Shown here one piece after another: positions 27,888 to 36,379 of a stretch of 64,000 nt of DNA. The notes below the pieces were generated by a model that had not been told where the DNA came from, did no database searches, and saw nothing but the letters and a program-made list of their open reading frames with translations. The stretch is from Anaerolineae bacterium (GTDB lineage: Bacteria; Chloroflexota; Anaerolineae; Promineifilales; Promineifilaceae), in assembly GCA_020848035.1 (NCBI GenBank), contig JADLAX010000031.1, positions 1 to 64,000 of the forward strand. The letters are read 5' to 3'. Position 1 is the first letter of the stretch, and the number at the start of each line of letters is the position of its first letter. The position numbers were made by a program, and so were the translations under genes.

Positions 27888-27914
27888 TTAACTGCTCCTT
27901 TCAAACGACAAAAC

Positions 27915-28181
27915 TCACTGCTTCGTTTTATACGTTGTCAAAAACGGCCGAAAGCCCATTGTAGGCCAGAATCGGCTTGAAAGCGGATTTGTTACATAGT
28001 AGAGGTAAAAGCTCACAAAGTTGGGCTGAGCCAGCGCCTGTAAGGTATGGGCCACCAGCAGGCAGGCGTCAAAAATGGTTTGCAGCAGCGATGCGTCGCT
28101 GCTGCCCGCTTCGCCAATGAGAACCAGTTCACTGCACGGTGTCTGTTCGCCTCTTCCATCAAGACACCCCCTGTCCTGCAA
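27915..28181 (-). pseudogene. Possible 3' remnant of a GNAT acetyltransferase gene
   Basis: An 88-codon frame overlaps the end of the S18 gene. From about residue 17 it reads LVLIGEAGSSDASLLQTIFD and ends with NPLSSRFWPTMGFRPF, which looks like the final strand and helix of a GNAT acetyltransferase (Asn-x-x-Ser-x-x-Phe-Trp-x-x-x-Gly-Phe). The acetyl-CoA binding loop and N-terminal half are missing and there is no ribosome binding site. It is best read as a gene fragment left behind when the zinc cluster was placed here. It could also be a chance frame. Confidence 0.3.
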
Positions 28182-28383
28182 ACGGCAGCAGGGCCAGATG
28201 GCGCGCTCGCTTCACTTCACGCGCCAATTTGCGCTGATCGGCCGGACTCAAACGCGTTTGCCGCCGGGGGCGAATACGGCCGTATTCCGTCAAATACCGC
28301 TTCAATTCCTCCGGCTGCTTGTAATCCAACACCACATGTTGGCGCTCTGGTCCCCGCTTCACCGGTTTACGCGTATGCCTCAT
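28159..28383 (-). CDS. rpsR: Ribosomal protein S18, cysteine-free (zinc-independent) paralogue
   Basis: The 74-residue protein matches S18: [50 protein letters not shown]. The N-terminal cysteines found in zinc-binding S18 proteins are absent, replaced by [11 protein letters not shown]. Cysteine-free copies of ribosomal proteins are made under zinc limitation in several phyla to release zinc from ribosomes. The ATG at 28383 lies inside the last 17 bases of the COG0523 GTPase gene, with GGAGG just before it, so translation is coupled. The GTPase and znuA context supports a zinc-starvation role. The YGR triplet comes from an ACGGCCGT copy. Confidence 0.9.
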   Translation of the reverse strand: MRHTRKPVKRGPERQHVVLDYKQPEELKRYLTEYGRIRPRRQTRLSPADQRKLAREVKRARHLALLPFAGQGVS

Positions 28384-29605
28384 CCACCTCCGCCGCCGGT
28401 ACCACAAATGGGTTTTCCAGGGCCAATTCCCCCGCCTGCCACAACGCCATCTCGGCGTCGTTAAGCAGACAGCTATCCAGGCTGGCGATCAGCTTTTCTT
28501 TCTTCAGCTTTTGGCCGATGCAGGCGATCTCCTGGCGGCGATCCCCATACGGTTCTTGCCAGGCATGGTTAATTTCTAGCTGCACCTCGGCATCGGCGGG
28601 CCAATTTTCGCGCGGCTCAGACGCCCACCAGCGGCCCACCAGCTGGAAATACCCCTGCCGCGCCACCTGGGACCAGAAGTAGGCCGTGTCGCTGTCGCTG
28701 GCCAGCCAGAGGAACCCTTTGGAGCGCAGCAGCCGCTTAAAGCCGCCGCCTTGCACAAAATCGAGCAGCCGCTGGGGATGAAACGGCCGTCGCGCCTGGT
28801 ATACAAAACTGCTGATGCCGTACTCGTCGGTTTCTGGGATGTGGTGGCCTTGCAGCTCTTCGGCCCAGCGGGGCAGTTGGGCCGCCGCTTCCAGGTTAAA
28901 CAGGCCGGTATGCAGCACCCGGTTGAGGGGAATACGGCCGTAACTGCTCTCAATCACCACCGCATCCGGGTTAAAGCGGTGCAGGTAGCTTTTCAGCCGC
29001 GCCAGCTCATCGGGCGTCACCAAATCCGTTTTGTTGATGAGAATGACGTTGGCAAACTCCACCTGCTCCACCAGCAAATCGGCCAGGGTACGGCCGTCAT
29101 CGTCGGCCACCGCCATGCCCCGCTCCAGCAGGGTTTGCTGGTTGGTGTATTCGGCCAGCCAGGTGGCGGCGTCCACCACAGTGAGCATCGTGTCTAGCTG
29201 AGCAATGTCGGAAAGGGAACGGCCGTTATCATCCAGGGGAAAGTCAAAGGTCGCCGCCACCGCCATCGGCTCCGAAATGCCGGTGGATTCAATCAGCAGG
29301 TAATCAAAGCGGCCCTCATGCGCCAGCTTACCAATTTCGATTAGCAAATCTTCGCGCAGGGTGCAGCAAATGCAGCCGTTAGTCATCTCCACCAGCTTTT
29401 CTTCGGTGCGGCTGAGCCGGGCATCGCCGTTGCTCACCAGCTGCACGTCGATGTTTACCTCGCTCATGTCATTGACAATCACCGCCACACGCAGCCCTTC
29501 GCGATTGTTGAGCACGTGATTGAGCACCGTTGTTTTGCCCGCCCCCAAAAAGCCCGAAAGCACGGTGACGGGCAGCCGCCGATTATCTATTTGTTTCTCG
29601 CTCAT
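28367..29605 (-). CDS. COG0523 (CobW/ZigA-type) metal-chaperone GTPase
   Basis: The 412-residue G3E GTPase has the P-loop GFLGAGKTT, the family metal motif CICC ([12 protein letters not shown], near residue 75), Walker [15 protein letters not shown] specificity motif, and a C-terminal CobW_C domain ending near residue 350. Members deliver or reallocate metals; those next to zinc-independent ribosomal proteins and znu genes act in zinc starvation. The start at 29605 follows AGGAA; a frame from 29623 is also open. It lies downstream of an unknown gene with a Zur-like operator and its last bases contain the S18 start. The product is therefore likely to be zinc-repressed. Confidence 0.93.
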   Translation of the reverse strand: MSEKQIDNRRLPVTVLSGFLGAGKTTVLNHVLNNREGLRVAVIVNDMSEVNIDVQLVSNGDARLSRTEEKLVEMTNGCICCTLREDLLIEIGKLAHEGRFDYLLIESTGISEPMAVAATFDFPLDDNGRSLSDIAQLDTMLTVVDAATWLAEYTNQQTLLERGMAVADDDGRTLADLLVEQVEFANVILINKTDLVTPDELARLKSYLHRFNPDAVVIESSYGRIPLNRVLHTGLFNLEAAAQLPRWAEELQGHHIPETDEYGISSFVYQARRPFHPQRLLDFVQGGGFKRLLRSKGFLWLASDSDTAYFWSQVARQGYFQLVGRWWASEPRENWPADAEVQLEINHAWQEPYGDRRQEIACIGQKLKKEKLIASLDSCLLNDAEMALWQAGELALENPFVVPAAEVDEAYA

Positions 29606-29678
29606 CCTGTTCCTTCCTTTCATCTGGTTGATGTCAAAAAATTTTCAATCTGTGGAATCTGCGAAATCTGTGGATTCT

Positions 29679-30266
29679 TCAATTTTTGTACGATTTGATG
29701 GGCAGCGCCTGGCTTTGTTCGGCCAGCGTGTGCCATTGGGCAGCCAATTGATCCACGGCCGCCAATTTGGTCACGGCGTGGTTAAACGGTCTTAAGGCGG
29801 ATTGTCGCCAGGAACGGCCGTATTCCGCCAACACCCACGCTTCGTACCCCGCCAACCAATGGAGCAGATCAGACCACAGCTGGCGCATCGTCTCCGCCTG
29901 CGCCACCGCGCCTACGCGGTACGCCAGGCGGGGCAGCGCCTCTTCCCGGTGAATGGTTTCGGTCAGAGCGGCAACGGCCGTAAACTGCGGCTTGGCCCGG
30001 TAACGGTTCACAAAAATCGCCCCCAGCTCTGCCTGACCCAGCCAGATGCCCCAGCCCCACAGCACAATCTGCCGCTCCCCCTCCCAGCGGGTGTACATCG
30101 ACCCACCCCGAACGTCGGCGTGTTGGTGGCTGAACTGGTATTGGTACAGCAAGTTGCCCGCCGGGCAGTGAATGTCCCGCCCAAACAGCCACATCTGCTG
30201 GTGCAGCAGCGGTTTAATCTGCTTTTTGTACACCGCCGGATAATTGATCCAATAATTTGCCATCAT
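29679..30266 (-). CDS. Unknown protein of the zinc-starvation cluster
   Basis: I do not recognise this 195-residue protein. It has no signal peptide or membrane helix, a single cysteine in GRDIHCPAGNLLYQY, clustered histidines in QFSHQHADVRGG, several tryptophans (RQIVLWGWGIWLG), and a helical C-terminal half (LWSDLLHWLAGYEAWVLAEYGRSW). The Cys/His group could bind a metal, which is inference. A 15-base perfect palindrome, matching the sites before znuA, abuts the start codon, and COG0523 and S18 genes follow on the same strand after a 73-base repeat-bearing gap. There is no ribosome binding site, so the mRNA may be nearly leaderless; ATG 30263 is an alternative start. Confidence 0.75.
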   Translation of the reverse strand: MMANYWINYPAVYKKQIKPLLHQQMWLFGRDIHCPAGNLLYQYQFSHQHADVRGGSMYTRWEGERQIVLWGWGIWLGQAELGAIFVNRYRAKPQFTAVAALTETIHREEALPRLAYRVGAVAQAETMRQLWSDLLHWLAGYEAWVLAEYGRSWRQSALRPFNHAVTKLAAVDQLAAQWHTLAEQSQALPIKSYKN

Positions 30267-30268
30267 AG

Positions 30269-30286
30269 TTGATATTTAATATCATT
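30269..30286 (-). promoter_or_regulatory. Zur-like operator before the unknown gene/COG0523/rpsR unit
   Basis: TTGATATTTAATATCATT contains the perfect palindrome TGATATTtAATATCA. It sits two bases upstream of the start codon of the 195-residue gene. The two sites before znuA share the TTGATA-TTA core, indicating one zinc-responsive regulator. No Fur/Zur gene is in the window. Confidence 0.65.
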
Positions 30287-30386
30287 AAAGGCGATAAAAA
30301 AACGGCCGTTCGATTATCAATCTCCCGGCCGAAAACATGCCAACTGCAGAGAGACACTGTCCCTCATGCCGCTGTGCCAGTCCAAC

Positions 30387-31538
30387 TTACTGCAACCCGG
30401 CTACAATTGCAGCCACGTTGGCGCGGAACATGCCAATGTAGCTGTCGGCCCCGCTGCCTGCTGGCCCAATTGCCCCAGTGTACAGTTTCAACACCTGCAC
30501 CTCATCACAGCCAGAAAGCTCACCGGCCACCGTTTGCGCCAGCGCGTCATTTACCGTCGTTTCGGTGAAGAGGGTGCACACACCATGTTCGGCCATGGCG
30601 GAAATAAGTTCGGTCAGGTCGCTGGCTGAAGGTTCCGCCACGGTACTCATGCTGGGAATGACGGTACCCAGCACGGTAAACCCATACTCCTCGGCGAAGT
30701 AACCAAATGCATCATGATTGGTTACCAGGAAACGATTCTCAGCCGGAATATTCGCCAGCTGTGCTTCGGCATACGCTTCCAGCTCTTCCAAAGCTTCCAC
30801 GTAGGCAGCGGCATTGGCGGCATACACGGCTGCATTAGCTGGATCAAGATCACTCAGGATATGCTCGACGTTTTCTGCCCACTGCTCCACGTTGTGCACG
30901 CTAAACCAGACGTGCGGATCGGCACCGCTGTGCTCATGTTCATGATCTGCTCCTTCTTCAGCGGCCTCACCTTCATGCGCTTCACCTTCGTGGGAATCCT
31001 CGGCAAAGGCGCGCGGGCTAATGTTGGCCGAAATCGGCACCACCAGGCTGTCCTCGCCAATGTTGGCCAGGTCGTCAACCAGCCCCTGTTCCAAATCCCA
31101 GCCGTTGATAAAGATGACGTTGGCTCCGGCAACGGCCGTTAAATCGCGCGCCGCAGGTTCATAACTGTGCGGATCTTGCCCCGCCTCCATCAACACGGTC
31201 AGGTCAATCGCCTCGCCACCAACCTGCGCCACCACGTCACCAATAATGCTGGTGGTCGCCACCACACGCAGAGACGCACCGTTCAGGTCAACGGCCGTTA
31301 CCTCTGGCAGCAGCAGCATCTCCGCTTCCGCTTCGTGTTCATGGTCATGTTCTGCCTCGTCGGCGTGGTCCTCTTCATCCGCGTGCTCATCCGCGTGCTC
31401 GTCAGCCTCTGCCGAAGCGTCAGCCGCCTCTGGTTCGGACTCTGCCGTCCCGCCGGAACACCCCACGGCCGCCACAAGCAGGCCAAGGATGGCAACCACT
31501 GCAAAAAACCGTCGCAGTTGCTTCATCATCATGCTCAT
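30387..31538 (-). CDS. znuA: Zinc ABC transporter substrate-binding lipoprotein ZnuA
   Basis: The 383-residue protein starts with a lipoprotein signal ending at Cys27 (GCSGG), then an acidic His-rich segment of about 45 residues (repeats of ADEHADEHADEEDHADE type) that may collect zinc. The ZnuA/TroA fold follows: LRVVATTSIIGDVVAQVGG, LMEAGQDPHSYEPAARD, FINGWDLEQG, a second His-rich loop (EGADHEHEHSGADPHVWF), LVTNHDAFGYFAEEYGF and LFTETTVNDALAQTVA. His in DPHSY, DPHVWF and NHDAF are the expected zinc ligands. AAGGAG precedes the ATG. Two tandem operator-like palindromes lie upstream. The permease and ATPase genes (znuB, znuC) are not adjacent. Confidence 0.95.
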   Translation of the reverse strand: MSMMMKQLRRFFAVVAILGLLVAAVGCSGGTAESEPEAADASAEADEHADEHADEEDHADEAEHDHEHEAEAEMLLLPEVTAVDLNGASLRVVATTSIIGDVVAQVGGEAIDLTVLMEAGQDPHSYEPAARDLTAVAGANVIFINGWDLEQGLVDDLANIGEDSLVVPISANISPRAFAEDSHEGEAHEGEAAEEGADHEHEHSGADPHVWFSVHNVEQWAENVEHILSDLDPANAAVYAANAAAYVEALEELEAYAEAQLANIPAENRFLVTNHDAFGYFAEEYGFTVLGTVIPSMSTVAEPSASDLTELISAMAEHGVCTLFTETTVNDALAQTVAGELSGCDEVQVLKLYTGAIGPAGSGADSYIGMFRANVAAIVAGLQ

Positions 31539-31553
31539 TCTTCAAGCTCCTTA

Positions 31554-31587
31554 TTGATACTTAATCTCAATTGATATTTAGTACCAA
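31554..31587 (-). promoter_or_regulatory. Two tandem Zur-like operators before znuA
   Basis: TTGATACTTAATCTCAA (31554-31570) and TTGATATTTAGTACCAA (31571-31587) are imperfect 17-base palindromes placed exactly end to end, 16 bases upstream of the znuA start codon. They match the single site at 30269 in core and symmetry. Confidence 0.65.
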
Positions 31588-31667
31588 ATATAGCCTCGCT
31601 TTTTTAGATGTCAAGTGGCCACCTTTTCCTTTTTTAACCCGCCAAGACGTGTTACCATTGCCTTATC

Positions 31668-32405
31668 ATGACACCCACACCAGATTCAGATTTGCAGCTG
31701 CTCACCCAGGCCGCGCTGTTTGATGGATTGACAGAAACACAGCTGCGCACCATTCAACAACATGCCGCCCTGGTGAAAGTGCCCCGGCGCAGCTTCTTCT
31801 TTCATCAGGGGGAAGCGGCCACCACTTTTTACCTCATCCGCGAAGGGCAGGTACGCCTGAGCCAGGTCAACCCGGAAGGCAAGCAGGTAATCATTCACCT
31901 GTTTGGGCCGGGTGACGTGCTGGCGGTGATCGTGGTGCTGAGCAATGCCCCTTACCCGCTGTCGGCTGAAGCAATAACCGATTGTGTTGCCTGGGCCTGG
32001 AGCCGGGAAACGGCCGTTCATCTCATGGAACAGTGCCCCCGCCTGGCGATTAACGGGATGGAGATGGTGGCCCGGCGCTTCCAGGAGCTGCAAAACCGCT
32101 ACCGTGAACTCTCCACCGAACGGGTGGAACAGCGGGTGGCCCGCGCCCTCATCCGCCTGATCCAACAGCGCAACGGCTCCCAGGAGCAAAAACCATACCC
32201 CTTGCTGTCGCTGACGCGCCAGGACCTGGCCGAAATGACCGGCACCACCCTCTACACCGTCAGCCGCATTTGCAGCAGCTGGGAGCAGCAAGGTCTGCTG
32301 GAAGCGGGTCGCGAACAGCTGCACGTGCACAACCTGGAAGAACTGAGCAACATTGCCGACGATTTACGGCCGTCGGCCGCTAACTTCCCCCCTAAACCAG
32401 AATAA
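31668..32405 (+). CDS. Crp/Fnr family transcription regulator
   Basis: The 245-residue protein has an N-terminal cyclic-nucleotide-type beta-barrel (FFHQGEAATTFYLIREGQVRLS, IIHLFGPGDVLAVIVVL) at about 20-130, the long dimer helix, and a C-terminal Crp-type helix-turn-helix (LTRQDLAEMTGTTLYTVSRICSSWEQQGLL) at about 180-225. Cysteines for an Fnr iron-sulfur cluster are not present near the N-terminus, so it does not sense oxygen as Fnr does; cAMP, nitric oxide/heme or another ligand are possibilities. It precedes nrfHA on the same strand by about 310 bases, suggesting control of nitrite reduction, though no clear binding dyad was found there. Confidence 0.88.
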   Translation: MTPTPDSDLQLLTQAALFDGLTETQLRTIQQHAALVKVPRRSFFFHQGEAATTFYLIREGQVRLSQVNPEGKQVIIHLFGPGDVLAVIVVLSNAPYPLSAEAITDCVAWAWSRETAVHLMEQCPRLAINGMEMVARRFQELQNRYRELSTERVEQRVARALIRLIQQRNGSQEQKPYPLLSLTRQDLAEMTGTTLYTVSRICSSWEQQGLLEAGREQLHVHNLEELSNIADDLRPSAANFPPKPE

Positions 32406-32715
32406 CCCCATCTACAACTGGCTTGCCCTACCTGAAACAAAATGGCTCTTTGGGTTTTTAGGGGGTTGGCACCGAATGGACGCAAATGAACGCTGATTTT
32501 CGTGCTAATTCGCGTCAATTCGGTGCAAAAATCAATGTCACCCCACCCTGTCCGAAAGACTCACAAAAACCAGCCGCATAAAATTTGCATAAATTTACAA
32601 CCTGTTATATCAATAGCATGTTGGAAGTTCGGCCACCAAAAAACCCGGTTCCTTGCGCTGGCGCAAAGACACAACCGCATCCCACCCATAAAATGAAGCG
32701 AAAAGGACTTTACCG
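32406..32715. other. Intergenic region before nrfH with an inverted repeat
   Basis: The 310-base gap holds an imperfect inverted repeat with outer arms GCACCGAAT/ATTCGGTGC at 32469-32526, of the GAATnnACGCnAATGAACGC type common among dispersed bacterial repeats. The region after it is AT-rich (about 32575-32620) and likely contains the nrfH promoter. No Fnr-type TTGAT-N4-ATCAA site was found. Confidence 0.5.
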
Positions 32716-33219
32716 ATGGGCAATTCCAAACAATCATCCGCTGCGTCACCACCCGCCACTTCCCGGTGGCCTCACCTGCCGCTGCGCGTCTGGCTGCTGC
32801 TGGCGGCCCTGGTTGGCGGCATTGTGGGGCTGGGCGGCTTCACCTTTGTCTATGCCGAAGGCACCTCTTACTTCTCTAACGATCCCGCCGCCTGTGTCAA
32901 CTGCCATATCATGCAAGACGTTTACGACGGCTGGAACCACGGCAGCCATAAAGCCGTAGCCACCTGCAACGACTGCCATACCCCGCACACCTTTCTGGAA
33001 AAGTACATGATCAAGGGGTTAAACGGCTGGAACCACAGCGTCGCCTTCACCAGCGGCAACTTCCCAGAACCCATTCAAATTACCGAACTAAACCATGAAG
33101 TGGCCCTGGAAAATTGCATCTACTGCCACGGGGAGATGGTGGCGGCCATCAGCCATGAAGGGGACGCGGAGCCCACCGACTGCATCCGCTGCCACGCCGG
33201 GGTCGGACACGGCCGTTAA
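32716..33219 (+). CDS. nrfH: Cytochrome c nitrite reductase small subunit NrfH
   Basis: NrfH is the membrane-anchored tetraheme cytochrome that passes quinol electrons to NrfA. The 167-residue product has one membrane helix at about 24-45 and four CxxCH heme motifs: CVNCH, CNDCH, CIYCH and CIRCH, in the NapC/NrfH arrangement, with NHGSHKAVATCNDCHTPH matching the family. AAGGA precedes the ATG by nine bases. The gene ends in an ACGGCCGT copy and nrfA begins 48 bases later with its own strong ribosome binding site. Confidence 0.94.
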   Translation: MGNSKQSSAASPPATSRWPHLPLRVWLLLAALVGGIVGLGGFTFVYAEGTSYFSNDPAACVNCHIMQDVYDGWNHGSHKAVATCNDCHTPHTFLEKYMIKGLNGWNHSVAFTSGNFPEPIQITELNHEVALENCIYCHGEMVAAISHEGDAEPTDCIRCHAGVGHGR

Positions 33220-33267
33220 CCAATCTGGCACCTGCCACACCTATTATTTCTAAAATCAGGAGAGATC

Positions 33268-34605
33268 ATGAGTAACACAACATCACCCGAACCAAACCGC
33301 CGCCGCTCCCTTGGCCTGGTCATAGCCGCTTTTGTGGTGGGTCTGGTCGTCATGGGCGGCCTGGCCCTGCTGCTCACCAATATTCAACAGCGCAAAGCCG
33401 AAACGGCCGAATTCCCCCTGCGTGTCGTAGCTATCGATCCCGATGAGCTGGACCCGGCCGTCTGGGGGCAAAACTTTCCGCGCCAGTACGATGGCTTCAT
33501 GGGCACCCAGGACGACACCTTCAGCACCCCGTACGGCGGCTCCGTGGTCTACAGCAAACTAGAGCGCTACCCGGCAATGATCCGCATTTGGGCCGGCTAC
33601 GCCTTTAGCAAAGACCACAACGAAGAGCGCGGCCATTACTACACCACCATCGACCAGAAAAACACGCAGCGCGTGCAGCTGGTGAGCCAGCCCGGCGCCT
33701 GCGCCAACTGCCACGCCGCCGAAGCACCGCAAATGATTGCCGAAATGGGCTGGGAAACGTTTAACAAAACGCCCTACAATGAACTGAAAGACAGCCTGCA
33801 CATTGGCTCGTCCTGCGCCGACTGCCACGACCCGGAAACGATGGAGCTGCGTCTCACCCGCCCGGCCCTCATCAACGCGCTGGAGGCCGAAGGCGTTGAT
33901 TGGACCCAGGCCAGCCGCCAGGAAATGCGCACCTACGTTTGCGCCCAATGCCACGTGGAATATTACTTCCTGGGTGACAACAAAGTGCTCACCTTCCCCT
34001 GGAGCCAGGGAAAGAACATCGACGACATCGCCAACCATTACGACGAGTATGGCTTTTCCGACTGGACCCACGCCGAAACCAACGCGCCAATGATCAAAAT
34101 TCAGCATCCCGAATACGAAATGTGGACCACTGGTCTGCACGCCCAGTCTGGCGTCTCTTGCGCCGACTGCCACATGCCGTACATTCGCGAGGGCGCGGTG
34201 AAAATTTCTGACCACCACCTGCGCAGCCCGCTGGCCACCATCAACGAGTCTTGCCAGACCTGCCATCAGCAAGACGCAGAGCTGCTAGAAGAGCGCATCA
34301 TCACTATCCAGGACCGTACGGCCGAACTCCTGCGCCTGGCCGAAGATGCCATTCTGGACGCCATCGACGCGATCGTGGCCGCCCAGGACGCCGGGGCCAC
34401 CGATGCCCAACTGGAAGAAGCGCGTAATCTGCACCGCCAGGCTTCACTGCGCTGGGACTTTGTCTCCAGCGAAAACAGCACCGGCTTCCACAGCCCGCAA
34501 GAAGCCGCCCGCGTCCTGGCCCTGTCGATTGATTATGCCCGCCAGGCCCAGCTTGCCGCCCTGCAAATCACCAATAGTTTGGCGACAACGGCCGTAAACG
34601 ATTAA
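33268..34605 (+). CDS. nrfA: Ammonia-forming cytochrome c nitrite reductase NrfA (all-CxxCH type)
   Basis: NrfA reduces nitrite to ammonium with six electrons outside the cytoplasmic membrane. The 445-residue protein has an N-terminal signal-anchor (residues 14-36) and five heme sites: CANCH, CADCH, CAQCH, CADCH and CQTCH. The first, catalytic heme is normally bound by CxxCK; here it is CxxCH, placing the enzyme in the CxxCH clade. The active-site region (GVSCADCHMPYIREGAVKISDHH) and the QSGVSCADCH calcium-site area are intact. It follows nrfH, with AGGAGA before the ATG, and is closed by a strong terminator. Together they support respiratory nitrite ammonification. Confidence 0.95.
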   Translation: MSNTTSPEPNRRRSLGLVIAAFVVGLVVMGGLALLLTNIQQRKAETAEFPLRVVAIDPDELDPAVWGQNFPRQYDGFMGTQDDTFSTPYGGSVVYSKLERYPAMIRIWAGYAFSKDHNEERGHYYTTIDQKNTQRVQLVSQPGACANCHAAEAPQMIAEMGWETFNKTPYNELKDSLHIGSSCADCHDPETMELRLTRPALINALEAEGVDWTQASRQEMRTYVCAQCHVEYYFLGDNKVLTFPWSQGKNIDDIANHYDEYGFSDWTHAETNAPMIKIQHPEYEMWTTGLHAQSGVSCADCHMPYIREGAVKISDHHLRSPLATINESCQTCHQQDAELLEERIITIQDRTAELLRLAEDAILDAIDAIVAAQDAGATDAQLEEARNLHRQASLRWDFVSSENSTGFHSPQEAARVLALSIDYARQAQLAALQITNSLATTAVND

Positions 34606-34636
34606 TCAACCTCCATTCGCAAGATTGGCCCACTCT

Positions 34637-34672
34637 AAAAGCCTGCCGGACCATCATCCGGCAGGCTTTTTC
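34637..34672 (+). terminator. Intrinsic terminator after nrfA
   Basis: AAAAGCCTGCCGGA and TCCGGCAGGCTTTTT form a 14-bp hairpin followed by TTTTTCTT, 32 bases after the nrfA stop. Confidence 0.92.
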
Positions 34673-34810
34673 TTACCCCCGCAGCAACGAGATGTTGCCC
34701 CTTTGACCCTGAAATGGTATGAACAGGGGTGAGGGTTGGCGCAACGGCCGTAACCCCAAATTTACCAATCCAAACACGGTCAACATCGAACGCACGCTTT
34801 CTGATTTATG

Positions 34811-34869
34811 ATCAAAGATTTCACAGATTTAGCAGATTTTCAATCTTTTCAATCTGCGAAATCTTTGAT
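34811..34869. repeat. ATCAAAGATT-type palindrome, copy 1
   Basis: Arms ATCAAAGATT...CAGATT and AATCTGCGAAATCTTTGAT enclose a 59-base unit upstream of the class II aldolase gene. The arms are nearly the same as at 49751-49809. Confidence 0.75.
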
Positions 34870-34928
34870 AAAAGCCTTTTTCAAGCACGCGATTTGACGA
34901 AGACCCGAAAAAGAGTAATCACCGCACT

Positions 34929-36215
34929 ATGAATTTCCAACTTTTGCATCCCCGCGACCAGCTTGTGGCCATCATGAACCGCATTTACCACAACGGCATG
35001 ACCACCCTCAGCGGTGGCAATCTTTCCATCAAAGACGACAACGGCGATATCTGGATCACCCCCTCTGGCATCGACAAGGGCAAGCTGACACCGCGAGACA
35101 TGATGTGCATTAAGGCCGATGGCACCGTCGAAGGACCGCACAAACCGTCGTCCGAGTTTCCCTTCCACCGGGCCATCTACCGCCTGCGGCCCGATCTGAA
35201 CGCCATTGTCCATGCCCACCCCCCGGCACTGGTTGCCTTCAGCATCGTGCGCGAGGTGCCCGACACCCGCATCATCCCCCAGGCCAACCGCATCTGCGGG
35301 CCAGTGGGCTACGCCCCCTATGCCCTGCCCGGCAGCGAAAAACTGGGCGAAAACATCGCCCAGACCTTTGCCGAAGGGTACAACATCGTCATTTTAGAGA
35401 ATCACGGCATGGCGTCGGCCGGGGCCACCCTGCTAGATGCCTTTCATCGGCTGGAGACGCTCGACTTTTGCGCCCGCACCCTCATCCGTGCCCGTGCCCT
35501 GGGCCGGGTGCAAACGCTGGCCGAGCCAGCTCTGAACCTGTTTGACCATCGCCACAACCTGCTGCCAGAGTTTGTGCCCACCGCCCACAGCAGCCGCGAA
35601 CGGGAACTGCGCCAGCAAATTGTGGAGATCACCGTCCGGGCCTGCCACCGCCACCTGATGAGCAGCACCGAAGGTGTCGTCTCGGCGCGGCTGGACGCCG
35701 ACAGCTTCCTCATCACGCCCACCGGCCACGACCGGCTCTCGCTGACCGTTGAGGATATTGTGCTGGTACGCCAGGGGGTGCGTGAAGCGGGCAAACTACC
35801 CAGCCGGTCGGTGCGGCTGCATGGGGCGATTTATGCGCAGCATCCGGGCATCCACTGCGTAATGACGGCGCAAAGCCCCAACGCCACAGCGTACGCCATC
35901 ACCGCCGCCAAATTTGATTCGCGCACCATCCCCGAAAGCTTCATTTTGCTGCGCGACATTCCGCTCATTCCTTTCAAAACGCTCTACACTCAGGCCGAAG
36001 CCATCGCGGAAATGGTCTCACTGCGCACGCCGGTGCTGCTGGTGCAAAACGATTGTGTGCTGACGGTGGGCACGGACGTCCTGAATGCTTTCGACCGACT
36101 GGAAGTGGCGGAGTACAGTGCGCGATCGTTGATTGATACGGCCGTCCTCGGCCCCCTCGTCCCCATTGGCGATGCCGAAATACACGACCTGGAACACGCT
36201 TTTGGGCTGCTGTAA
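34929..36215 (+). CDS. Tandem class II aldolase/adducin-domain protein
   Basis: The 428-residue product is two class II aldolase domains in one chain. The first (about 1-205) keeps the family features: TTLSGGNLSIKDDNGDIWITPSG, the metal ligands of HAHPPAL, and LENHGMASAG. The second (about 225-428) has the fold pattern (STEGVVSARLDADSFLITPTGHDRL, LLVQNDCVLTVGTDVLNAFDRLE), but HAHP is replaced by MTAQSP and the later His by Asp-Cys, so its metal site is lost. Such enzymes cleave or epimerise sugar phosphates such as fuculose or ribulose phosphate; the substrate is not predictable. The degenerate half may serve as a structural partner, replacing a subunit of a homotetramer. A lone receiver gene follows. 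Confidence 0.85.
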   Translation: MNFQLLHPRDQLVAIMNRIYHNGMTTLSGGNLSIKDDNGDIWITPSGIDKGKLTPRDMMCIKADGTVEGPHKPSSEFPFHRAIYRLRPDLNAIVHAHPPALVAFSIVREVPDTRIIPQANRICGPVGYAPYALPGSEKLGENIAQTFAEGYNIVILENHGMASAGATLLDAFHRLETLDFCARTLIRARALGRVQTLAEPALNLFDHRHNLLPEFVPTAHSSRERELRQQIVEITVRACHRHLMSSTEGVVSARLDADSFLITPTGHDRLSLTVEDIVLVRQGVREAGKLPSRSVRLHGAIYAQHPGIHCVMTAQSPNATAYAITAAKFDSRTIPESFILLRDIPLIPFKTLYTQAEAIAEMVSLRTPVLLVQNDCVLTVGTDVLNAFDRLEVAEYSARSLIDTAVLGPLVPIGDAEIHDLEHAFGLL

Positions 36216-36227
36216 CCACGACAACCG

Positions 36228-36267
36228 CTGATCGCTGCCAAAAATATACCTTGTTGGCAGCGATCAG
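36228..36267. repeat. Perfect hairpin after the aldolase gene
   Basis: CTGATCGCTGCCAA and TTGGCAGCGATCAG form a 14-bp stem with a 12-base AT-rich loop, 13 bases after the aldolase stop. It has no T-run and may be a factor-dependent terminator or stabilising element. Confidence 0.65.
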
Positions 36268-36379
36268 GTTTGCTAACATCAACCTACATATCGATCACTT
36301 CTCCAAATATGGCGGTACTTACACCTCCCATCTGGCGCAACCGAACATTCCTGCAGCGGATGGGGCAAGCGGCAATCTA

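Larger units (their letters stand above)
34606..34928. other. Intergenic region after nrfA
   Basis: This 323-base gap contains a terminator (34637-34672), an ACGGCCGT copy, and an ATCAAAGATT-type palindrome (34811-34869). No gene is seen. Confidence 0.6.

Noticed and set aside
32406..32715. Fnr box controlling nrfHA
   Set aside because: No TTGAT-N4-ATCAA-like dyad was found; the one strong inverted repeat is a dispersed-repeat type.
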